Shown here piece after piece: positions 28,801 to 37,030 of a stretch of 56,435 bases of DNA. The position numbers and the translations under genes were made by a program. Source of the DNA: Clostridia bacterium (GTDB lineage: Bacteria; Bacillota; Clostridia; Christensenellales; Aristaeellaceae). The stretch spans positions 1 to 56,435 of the forward strand of contig JAUMVG010000014.1 of the NCBI GenBank assembly GCA_030530315.1, written 5' to 3'. How positions within the stretch are numbered: the first letter of the stretch is position 1; every line of letters starts with the position of its first letter. A model generated the notes under the pieces. That model worked only from the letters and a program-made list of their open reading frames with translations, did no database searches and was not told the origin of the DNA.

Positions 28801-29841
28801 ATCAACTACATCGTCTACACCGGCGCGCTGCTGGACAGCACCATCGAGGACTACATCGCCCTGCACCGCAAGGCGCTGCTGCTGAACATCGCCTGCCTGA
28901 CCTCCCTGGACACCGCCCGGGCCCTGGCGGACATCCTGCTCTCCCGCTACAGCCAGCAGAACACCGAGCTTGTGGATATCAATCACATGCGCGCCGAGCA
29001 CCAGAAGCTGCGCTTCACCAAGATGCAGGCCACCGGCAACGACTACATCATCATCGACGCCATCCGCCAGCAGATCACCTGCCCGGAGAGCCTGTGCGTG
29101 CGGCTCTGCGAGCAGCACTACGGCGTCGGCGCCGAGGGCATGACGCTGATCGAGGCCAGCGATGTCGCCGACGCGAAGATGCGCCAGTACAACCGGGACG
29201 GCACCGAGGGCGGCATGGGCGGCAACGCCATCCGCTGCGTGGCCAAGTACCTGTACGACAACGGCATCGTCCACAAGCCGGACATCGCCATCGAGACCGC
29301 CGGCGGCGTGAAGAAGCTGCACCTGTACACCCGCTACGGCAGGGTCTCCTCCGTGGCGGTGGACATGGGGCCCGCCTCCTTCGCCCCCGACAGGGTGCCC
29401 TGTGCGCTGGACGTGGAGCGCGCCGTGAACGTGCCCGCCGAGATTGGCGGTAAGACCTACACCATCACCTGCGTCTCCATGGGCAACCCCCACTGCGTGG
29501 TGTTCACCGACGGCGTGGACGGCCTGGACCTCGCGTCCATCGGCCCGGTGTTCGAGAACGCGCCGCTGTTCCCGGAGCGCGTCAACACGGAGTTCGTCCG
29601 CGTGGTCAACCCCACCACCCTGCGCATGCGCTGCTTCGAGCGCGGCAGCGGCGAGACCATGGCCTGCGGCACCGGCGCCTGCGCTGCCGCGGCCGCCGCC
29701 GTGGAGAACGGACTGTGCCGCAGGGACGCCGACATACTGGTGCTGGTTCCCGGCGGCAAGCTGTGGGTGCGGTACACCGACGAAGCCGTGCTGCTCACCG
29801 GCAAGGTGGAGCAGGTGTTCGAGGCGGAGACGGAATATTGA
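25816..29841 (+). CDS. carB: Fusion of carbamoyl-phosphate synthase large subunit and diaminopimelate epimerase
   Basis: The 1341-aa product contains a complete CarB (about residues 1-1062) followed in frame by a DapF-type domain (about 1064-1341). CarB shows both ATP-grasp halves ([20 protein letters not shown] near residue 15; [20 protein letters not shown] near residue 550) and a C-terminal MGS-like allosteric domain ending [10 protein letters not shown]. The DapF part begins [18 protein letters not shown], has YNRDGTEG and ends with [10 protein letters not shown]...[20 protein letters not shown]. The second catalytic cysteine is C1284. At the first catalytic position the usual M-C-G-N motif reads M-G-G-N (G1135), so this cysteine is missing. 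CarB supplies carbamoyl phosphate for arginine and pyrimidines; DapF interconverts LL- and meso-diaminopimelate for lysine and cell wall. The epimerase part may be inactive or changed. Confidence 0.92.
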   Translation: [1341 protein letters not shown]

Positions 29842-29884
29842 GAAGAACAGCGCTCTGCACGCGCTTGCGCGATTGTCCAAATCA

Positions 29885-30230
29885 ATACAGCGAATTCCAC
29901 TGGTGCATTGATTCCTTCTGTCCGTTCGCTGTATAAAGAGTGAACCCAGTCTTCCCCCCTGTGGAAGGTGGATTTCGGCAGAATAGCTCGCTATTCTGCC
30001 GAAAGACGGATGAGGTCATATTCTCTTAAGCTATGTAAAGGAGAACCGAAGGACGGTCCTTCTTGGCGGCATGTTTTCCGAACAAAAGCTTCGGCGCTCG
30101 CCCCCGCGCGGTCGAGCGCCTAAGTTTTGGCCTGATCAGGAAAACAGAACCTTTTCCTGATCGCCGGGCAAGCGAGCTCGGAACTGCGACAATCCGCCGG
30201 GATTCCTGCCTCAAAAAACACGTCCCGGCG
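29885..30230 (+). repeat. Cluster of seven stem-loops downstream of carB-dapF
   Basis: This 528-bp gene-free region (29842-30369) contains: ATACAGCGAA/TTCGCTGTAT (29885-29934), competing with AATCAAT/ATTGATT (29880-29913); a perfect 15-bp hairpin TTTCGGCAGAATAGC (29973-30004); GAAGGA/TCCTTC (30048-30062); a long imperfect stem with GGCGCTCG/CGAGCGCC (30085-30128); the perfect 11-bp GATCAGGAAAA/TTTTCCTGATC (30134-30162); and CGCCGGGA/TCCCGGCG (30195-30230). The word TTGGCGGCATGT at 30063-30074 recurs at 32931-32942. One may end the carB transcript. Confidence 0.6.
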
Positions 30231-30304
30231 TGTAACATTCCACACAGGACCCGCGACACAATCGAAAAATCCCCCATCCCCCTCAAATTGCGCATGCATA
30301 CACA

Positions 30305-30333
30305 TTGACGCGCGCCGCGAAATCCTATAGAAT
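30305..30333 (+). promoter_or_regulatory. Sigma-A promoter of the GH2 gene
   Basis: TTGACG, 17-bp spacer and TAGAAT. The ATG is 36 bp downstream with GGGGG in front. Confidence 0.65.
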
Positions 30334-30369
30334 ACACACAGCGAATCAATAAACAGGGGGTATGACCCA

Positions 30370-32814
30370 ATGAAGACCCTTTCCCTGAACGGAACCTGGA
30401 CGCTGAACGTGATCTCCGAGGACGGCGCGCCGGTGTTCGCGGACGTGCCCGCGACGGTGCCCGGCTCGGTGTACCACGACCTGCTGACCGCCGGGAAGAT
30501 CCCCGATCCCTTCTGGCGGGACAACGAGAACGAAGCGCTGAAGCTGATGGAGCACCACTTCACCTATGCCCGCGCCTTTGAGGTCCCCGAGGCGCTGCTG
30601 GCCTGCGACCGCGTGCTGCTGCGCTGCGAGGGCCTGGACACGCTGGCGGACATCGCCGTGAACGGCATCCCCGCCGGCTCCGCCGACAACATGCACCGCA
30701 CCTGGGAGTTCGACGTCAAGGCCCTGCTGAGGCCCGGCGCGAACGAGATCTCCGTGGCGCTCCATTCCCCCACCCGCGCCATCCGCGCCGCCTACGCCGA
30801 GAGCCGCGCCGACGGCTCCAGCGACGCCATGACCGGCTTCCCGCTGCTGCGCAAGGCCCACTGCATGTTCGGCTGGGACTGGGGCCCGCGGCTCCCCGAC
30901 GCCGGCATCTGGCGGGACATCGCCCTCGTTGGCGTGGAGACCACCCGCATCCGGGACGTCTACGTCCGTCAGCGCCACACGTCGGGCCGGGTGACCTGTG
31001 AGATCGAGACCCGCACGGAAGACGCCCTCCCGGAGGGCCTGCGCATCGAAGCGTCGATCACCGCGCCGGACGGCGGGACCTTCACCGCCCTCGGCGAGCG
31101 CTGCGCCATCGAGATCGAAAACCCGCAGCTGTGGTGGCCCAACGGCTGGGGCAAGCAGCCGCTGTACACCGTAATCGTCCGCCTGATGGCGGGCGAGCGC
31201 GAGCTGGACCGCTGGCAGCGCCGGATCGGCCTGCGCACGCTGACCGTGCGCCGCGCGCCGGATGAGTGGGGCGAGAGCTTCTGCTTCTGCGCCAACGGCG
31301 TGGACATCTTCGCCATGGGCGCGGATTACATCCCCGAGGATAACCTGCTGCCCCGGGTGACCCCCGAGCGCACCCGTCGGCTGCTGGAGGACGCCGTCGC
31401 CGCCCACATGAACACCATCCGCGTCTGGGGCGGCGGCTACTACCCGGACGACTTCTTTTTCGACATCTGCGACGAGCTGGGCCTGATGGTCTGGCAGGAC
31501 TTCATGTTCGCCTGCGCCGTGTACAACCTGACCGACGCCTTTGAGGCGAACCTGCGCGCGGAGTTCGCGGACAACATCCGCCGCCTGCGCCACCACGCCT
31601 CCCTGGCCCTGTGGTGCGGCAACAACGAGATGGAGGGCTTCGTCGCCGCGGGCCTGTGGACCACCGACAAGCGCCAGACCGCCGACTACATCAAGATGTT
31701 CGAATACATACTGCCCCAGGTGCTGAAGGCCGAGGACCCCGACCGGTTCTACTGGCCCTCCAGCCCCTCCAGCGGCGGCAGCTTCGACGAACCCCAGGAC
31801 CCCAACCGGGGCGACGTGCACTACTGGGACGTCTGGCACGGCATGAAGCCCTTCACGGACTACCGCAATTATCTGTTCCGCTTCGCCTCGGAGTTCGGCT
31901 TCCAGGCCTTCCCCTGCATGGAGACCATCGAGGGCTTCACCCTGCCGGAGGACCGCAACGTGTTCTCCTACGTGATGGAGAAGCACCAGCGCAACGCCTC
32001 CGCCAACGGCAAGATCGCCGAATATCTGTCCCAGACCTACCTCTATCCCACCAGCTTCGATGCCTTCGTCTATGCCTCCCAGCTGCTCCAGGCCCAGGCC
32101 ATACAGTACGGTGTGGAGCACTGGCGCCGCAATCGGGGCCGCTGCATGGGCGCGGTGGTGTGGCAGCTGAACGACTGCTGGCCGGTGGTCAGCTGGGCCA
32201 GCGTCGACTACCACGGCCGCTGGAAGGCCCTGCACTACTATGAGAAGCGCTTCTTTGCCCCGGTGCTGATCTCCTGCTGCGAGGAGGGGATCCTCTCCCA
32301 GAACACCAACGTGAACGCCGAGCCCTTCCCGCTGAAGAAATCCGCCCGGCTGAACGTCAGCAACGAGACGCCCAACCCCTTCCGGGGCACCGTCCGCTGG
32401 TCGCTGCGCAGGCCGGACGCCTCCGTCCTGCGGGAGGGCAGCGCCGCCGTGGAGGTCCCCGCGCGCTCCGCACTGTGGCTGGACGAGCAGGACTTCTCCG
32501 ACGAGGACACCTACGGCTGCTACTTCGCCTACGCCCTGGAGGATGAAGGCGGCCACCCCGTCGGCAGTGGCTCCGTGCTGTTCTGCCCGCCGAAGCACTT
32601 CCGCTTCCAGGATCCGCGGCTCGAGGCCCGCGTCGAGGGCGACGAGATCGTCGTCACCGCCGGGGCCTACGCCCGCAGCGTGGAGCTGCGCTGCGGCGCC
32701 GACGTGCTGCTCGAGGACAACTTCTTCGACATGAACGCCGGGGAAAGGCGCGTGAAGGTGCTCCGCGGAACCCCCGGACAGGTCTCCGCCCGCAGCGTGT
32801 ACGACATAAGGTAA
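30370..32814 (+). CDS. Glycoside hydrolase family 2 beta-mannosidase
   Basis: The 814-aa product is a GH2 enzyme of the beta-mannosidase type, which removes mannose from the non-reducing end of mannan oligosaccharides or N-glycan cores. The N-terminal jelly-roll domain begins LSLNGTWTLNVISEDG and has FGWDWGPRLPDAGIWRDI, a beta-mannosidase hallmark. The TIM barrel shows RVWGGGYYPDDFFFDICDEL, the acid/base E420 in CGNNEMEGF and the nucleophile E508 in SEFGFQAFP. No signal peptide is seen, so it acts inside the cell on imported oligosaccharides. It stands alone between two hairpin clusters. Confidence 0.9.
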   Translation: MKTLSLNGTWTLNVISEDGAPVFADVPATVPGSVYHDLLTAGKIPDPFWRDNENEALKLMEHHFTYARAFEVPEALLACDRVLLRCEGLDTLADIAVNGIPAGSADNMHRTWEFDVKALLRPGANEISVALHSPTRAIRAAYAESRADGSSDAMTGFPLLRKAHCMFGWDWGPRLPDAGIWRDIALVGVETTRIRDVYVRQRHTSGRVTCEIETRTEDALPEGLRIEASITAPDGGTFTALGERCAIEIENPQLWWPNGWGKQPLYTVIVRLMAGERELDRWQRRIGLRTLTVRRAPDEWGESFCFCANGVDIFAMGADYIPEDNLLPRVTPERTRRLLEDAVAAHMNTIRVWGGGYYPDDFFFDICDELGLMVWQDFMFACAVYNLTDAFEANLRAEFADNIRRLRHHASLALWCGNNEMEGFVAAGLWTTDKRQTADYIKMFEYILPQVLKAEDPDRFYWPSSPSSGGSFDEPQDPNRGDVHYWDVWHGMKPFTDYRNYLFRFASEFGFQAFPCMETIEGFTLPEDRNVFSYVMEKHQRNASANGKIAEYLSQTYLYPTSFDAFVYASQLLQAQAIQYGVEHWRRNRGRCMGAVVWQLNDCWPVVSWASVDYHGRWKALHYYEKRFFAPVLISCCEEGILSQNTNVNAEPFPLKKSARLNVSNETPNPFRGTVRWSLRRPDASVLREGSAAVEVPARSALWLDEQDFSDEDTYGCYFAYALEDEGGHPVGSGSVLFCPPKHFRFQDPRLEARVEGDEIVVTAGAYARSVELRCGADVLLEDNFFDMNAGERRVKVLRGTPGQVSARSVYDIR

Positions 32815-32831
32815 CTCCTTCAAAACGATAG

Positions 32832-32864
32832 AAACGGCGCTGTCGCTCTCGCGGCAGCGCCGTC
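32832..32864. terminator. Terminator hairpin, copy 1 of a 33-bp direct repeat
   Basis: An inverted repeat (ACGGCGCTGTCGC / GCGGCAGCGCCGT) lies 18 bp after the GH2 stop. It is repeated with one change (32/33 identical) at 33083-33115. The stem ends in GTTT on the minus strand. Confidence 0.7.
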
Positions 32865-32893
32865 ACGCACTATTGACAAACTCCAGAGGGGTA

Positions 32894-33079
32894 TGGGGAG
32901 GTTCTCAAACCGCCCCATTTCCAATCAGCGTTGGCGGCATGTACGTCAACGCTGCATTTTTCGGGAACAAACGCCTGCGTTTGTGGAGAAAAATGAGTAC
33001 CTGCCAGTCAGAAAATTCGTGTCGGCAGGCGCGAATTTTCGCGTCCCCCTCTCGCTGAAAAACTTTAGTTTTTCAGCGA
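32894..33079 (+). repeat. Cluster of five stem-loops flanked by the 33-bp repeats
   Basis: Between the two terminator copies lie: TGGGGAGGTT/AACCGCCCCA (32894-32917); AGCGTTG/CAACGCT (32927-32953, containing TTGGCGGCATGT); CATTTTTC/GAAAAATG with an inner ACAAACGC/GCGTTTGT (32955-32995); GAAAATTCG/CGAATTTTC (33011-33040) overlapping CTGCC/GGCAG; and a perfect 12-bp TCGCTGAAAAAC/GTTTTTCAGCGA (33052-33079). The 329-bp gap 32815-33143 has no gene. Confidence 0.65.
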
Positions 33080-33082
33080 TTC

Positions 33083-33115
33083 AAACGGCGCTGTCGCTCT
33101 CGCGACAGCGCCGTC
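33083..33115. terminator. Terminator hairpin, copy 2, after the peptide-binding protein gene
   Basis: A perfect 13-bp stem (ACGGCGCTGTCGC / GCGACAGCGCCGT) with a 4-nt loop lies 29 bp after the oppA stop on the minus strand. It is the second copy of the 33-bp repeat. Confidence 0.7.
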
Positions 33116-33143
33116 CTTTGCCCTTTCGGGCGGGATTCATCGA

Positions 33144-34808
33144 TTAGCGGCCGAACTGGCAGTCGTTGTTGCCGGATTCGGTGGTCCACATCTCCAGCAT
33201 GTTGATCGGGTCGTTGAAGTCAGCGATCCAGCCGTTGCGGGCGATGTCGTAGTTGCCGGCCTTGCGGTCATCCAGGAACACGTTCCAGTCGCAGGTGCGG
33301 ATGGTCATGGTGATGCCCACGGCCGCCAGGTCCTGCTGGATGCACTCGGCGATGGCCACGTGACCGGAGGACTCGTTGGTCAGGTACTCGAAGGAGATGG
33401 GGGTGTTGGCGGACAGCATCTCGCCGTCGAACTCAAAGCCCGCTTCCTTCAGCAGCTCGATGGCGCCCTCGACGTCCACATCGTAGCCGAAGTAGCCCAC
33501 GTTCTCCTCGTCCGGATAGGTGTAAGCATCGTCGTTGGCCTTGAACACGCCGCCCTGGCCGTCAGCCATGCCCTCGGGGATGAAGGCGTTGGCAGGCTTC
33601 TGCTCGCACTGGCCCACGGTCTCGATGATGTAGTCGCGGTCGACCAGCTTGGAGAAGGCCAGGCGCATGGCATTGGCCTGCTCCACGGTCTTGCCGTCGA
33701 ACAGGTGGGACTTCACGTTGAAGCACACATAGTAGGTGCCCAGGTTGTCGATGATGTGGAACTCCTCGGAGTCCTTCAGGTTCTGGATCTCATCGGTGGG
33801 AACGGAGTCGATGAAGTCCACGTCGCCGGCCTGATAGGCGGCATAGATGGCGGTGTCGTCAGCGGAGAGCATGAAGGTCAGCTTCTCGAGCTTGACGTTC
33901 TCGGCATCATAGTAGTTGGGGTTCTTGGTGTACACCATGGACTCGTTGTGGGTCCACTCGGTCAGGGTGAAGGGACCGGAGGTCACGAAGCCAGCCTCGT
34001 TCGCCCAGGCGCCGGGATTCTCTTCCCAACCCTCGACGGACTCGACGCAGGCCTGGTTCACGGCGTAGAATGCCGGGAACGCCATCAGGTCCAGCATGTA
34101 GGCGCAGGGAGCATCCAGCTCGACGGTCAGGGTGGTGCCATCCTCGGAGGCAGCCACGGCCAGGTCTTCCGGATAGCCCTTGATGCCGTTGAACATGTAG
34201 CTGTAGTCGGCGGCGGTCGCGGGGTTGGCGGCGCGCTTCCAGCTGTACTCAAAGTCCTTGGCGGTCAGGTCGCTGCCGTCGGACCACTTCAGGCCCTCAC
34301 GCATGGTGAAGGTGTAGGTCAGGCCGTCCTCGCTCATCTCGTAGCCGGTGGCGAAGTCGGGCTTCAGGTTGCCCTCGGCGTCATAGGTGTACAGGCCGCC
34401 GAAGGAGGCGATGGCCAGGCACGCGCCGTCCACGGAGCTGTTCAGGGCAGGATCCAGATGGTCCGGCTCGGAGGCCAGGTTCAGGCGCAGGGTGTCGGAG
34501 CCTTCCACGGTGGCATACTGGAAGAACTTGAAGCCGAACAGGTTGGCATAGATGCCGTCCACGGTGGGCTTCTGCATGTACAGATCGTTGTAGTAGTAGA
34601 TCGGCAGGATGGCGCCGGTGGACATCAGGATGTCCTCAGCCTCATGCATCTTGGCTTCGCGGGCGGCGAAGTCGGTCTCAGACTTGACCTCGGCGATCAG
34701 AGCGTTGTACGCGCTCCAGTCGGGCTCAGAGCCTTCATCCGCCATGGCGATGGCGGCGCAGGAGATGAGCATCATCATGGCCAGCAGCGCTGCAAGCAGC
34801 TTCTTCAT
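33144..34808 (-). CDS. oppA: Circularly permuted oligopeptide ABC transporter substrate-binding protein
   Basis: The 554-aa product belongs to the OppA/DppA peptide-binding family (SBP class C). It has a signal peptide of 23 residues with a possible lipobox (LISC). The order of the mature protein is permuted. Residues 24-103 (YNALIAEVKSETDFAAREAK, then AILPIYYYNDLYMQKPTVDG, FGFKFFQYA) match the last 70-80 residues of ordinary OppA. Residue 104 onward (TLRLNLASEPDHLDPALNSS, then LKWSDGSDLTAKDFEYSWKR) matches the ordinary N-terminus. The protein ends at MLEMWTTESGNNDCQFGR, exactly where an ordinary OppA would continue into the segment now found at the front. The N- and C-termini of this fold are in the same lobe, so the permuted protein could fold. 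It is the last gene of the oppBCDFA operon. No stop or frameshift is seen. Confidence 0.88.
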   Translation of the reverse strand: MKKLLAALLAMMMLISCAAIAMADEGSEPDWSAYNALIAEVKSETDFAAREAKMHEAEDILMSTGAILPIYYYNDLYMQKPTVDGIYANLFGFKFFQYATVEGSDTLRLNLASEPDHLDPALNSSVDGACLAIASFGGLYTYDAEGNLKPDFATGYEMSEDGLTYTFTMREGLKWSDGSDLTAKDFEYSWKRAANPATAADYSYMFNGIKGYPEDLAVAASEDGTTLTVELDAPCAYMLDLMAFPAFYAVNQACVESVEGWEENPGAWANEAGFVTSGPFTLTEWTHNESMVYTKNPNYYDAENVKLEKLTFMLSADDTAIYAAYQAGDVDFIDSVPTDEIQNLKDSEEFHIIDNLGTYYVCFNVKSHLFDGKTVEQANAMRLAFSKLVDRDYIIETVGQCEQKPANAFIPEGMADGQGGVFKANDDAYTYPDEENVGYFGYDVDVEGAIELLKEAGFEFDGEMLSANTPISFEYLTNESSGHVAIAECIQQDLAAVGITMTIRTCDWNVFLDDRKAGNYDIARNGWIADFNDPINMLEMWTTESGNNDCQFGR

Positions 34809-34840
34809 AGGGTGTCTTCCTCCTAAAAGATATTATCTGA

Positions 34841-34855
34841 AACGGCTGGGCCGTT
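34841..34855 (-). other. Small hairpin in the oppF-oppA spacer
   Basis: AACGG/CCGTT with a 5-nt loop lies about 35 bp upstream of oppA in the 153-bp spacer. It could protect or attenuate the distal message. Little else can be said. Confidence 0.3.
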
Positions 34856-34868
34856 AGAGATTCAACTT

Positions 34869-34900
34869 GAGAGTTCAGAGTTAAGAGTTGAGAGTTGAGA
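34869..34900. repeat. GAGTT-type short tandem repeat, locus 1
   Basis: A run of degenerate 7-8-nt units of the form GAGAGTT, CAGAGTT, AAGAGTT, GAGAGTT lies between oppF and oppA. The same word series builds the long stem at 49896-49987 behind thrS. It codes for nothing. Confidence 0.7.
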
Positions 34901-34961
34901 TTAAGTCAGCGGCCGCCCCGCGGCGTCTGCCGACCGATCTTGGCTCTCCCCGTCTTCACTC

Positions 34962-35953
34962 TTACTCGTGGGCGTTCCAGCAGGCGATCTGGTGGCCCGG
35001 GGCGACCTCCCTCAGGCTGGGGCACTCCTGGGCACAGCGCTCGGTGGCGTAGCGGCACCGGGGCCGGAACGCGCAGCCGGAGGGCATGTTCAGCGGGCTG
35101 GGCACGTCGCCCTCCAGCGGGATGCGCTGGCGCGTGCGGGCGATCTTCGGATCCGGGATCGGAATGGCGGAGATCAGCGACTGGGTGTAGGGGTGCATCG
35201 GGTGGTCGATCACCTCGTCGGAATCGGCGATCTCCACGATGCGGCCCAGGTACATCACCGCGATGCGCTGGGAGATGTGCTGCACCACCAGCAGGTCGTG
35301 GGCGATGAACAGGTAGGCGATGCCCAGCTTCTTCTGCAGGTCCTCAAAGGTGTTGATGACCTGCGCCTGGATGGACACGTCCAGGGCAGACACGGGCTCG
35401 TCGCAGACGATGAACTTCGGGTTCACGGCCAGGGCGCGGGCGATGCCGATGCGCTGGCGCTGACCACCGGAGAATTCATGGGCATAGCGGCGGGCGTGGT
35501 CGGAGTTCAGGCCCACCAGGTTCAGAAGCTCGGTGATCCGCTCGGCGCGCTCCACCTTGGTGCTGTACAGCTTGTGGATGTCCAGCGGCTCACCCACGAT
35601 GTCGGAGACCGTCATGCGCGGGTTCAGCGAGGAGTAGGGATCCTGGAACACGATCTGCATTTCCTGGCGGAAATTCTTGATGTTCTGGGGCGTCACCTGG
35701 GTGCCGTTGTAGATGATCTCGCCGGAGGTGGGCTTGTACAGGTGCAGTATGGTGCGGCCCACGGTGGTCTTGCCGCAGCCGGATTCCCCTACCAGGCCCA
35801 GCGTCTCGCCGGGCTTGATGGCGAAGGACACGCCGTCCACCGCCTTCAGCGGCTTGCTGGTGAACCAGCCCGTGCGGATGGGAAAGTGCTGCTTCAGATT
35901 CCTGACCTCGAGCAGGTATCGCGAATCATTCGCTGTATTGCGGTTATCCATGG

Positions 35954-35957
<4 letters not shown>
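34962..35957 (-). CDS. oppF: Oligopeptide ABC transporter ATP-binding protein OppF
   Basis: The 331-aa protein is one of the two ATPases of the peptide importer. Walker A is GESGCGKTT, the signature is [15 protein letters not shown] and Walker B is [13 protein letters not shown]. The C-terminal oligopeptide/dipeptide extension has the Cys cluster [20 protein letters not shown] seen in such ATPases. Its ATG overlaps the oppD stop (ATGA). Confidence 0.95.
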
Positions 35958-37024
<1,067 letters not shown>

Positions 37025-37030
37025 CTCTTT

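Noticed and set aside
28990-29030. Frameshift or missed stop between carB and dapF as the cause of the fusion
   Set aside because: The frame is continuous, codon use does not change, and both ends match their families directly next to each other.
27433-29880. An 815-codon open frame antisense to carB-dapF
   Set aside because: It is a shadow of the carB codon pattern, with no motif and no Shine-Dalgarno.
30346-32823. An 825-codon open frame antisense to the GH2 gene
   Set aside because: It mirrors the GH2 codons and has no domain of its own.
32832-33115. Insertion sequence flanked by direct repeats
   Set aside because: The unit has no transposase frame and no terminal inverted repeats. The flanks are terminator hairpins, so it was reported only as a structured cassette.
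34869-34900. GAGTT run considered as a CRISPR array
   Set aside because: The units are 7-8 nt without spacers, and no cas gene is near.
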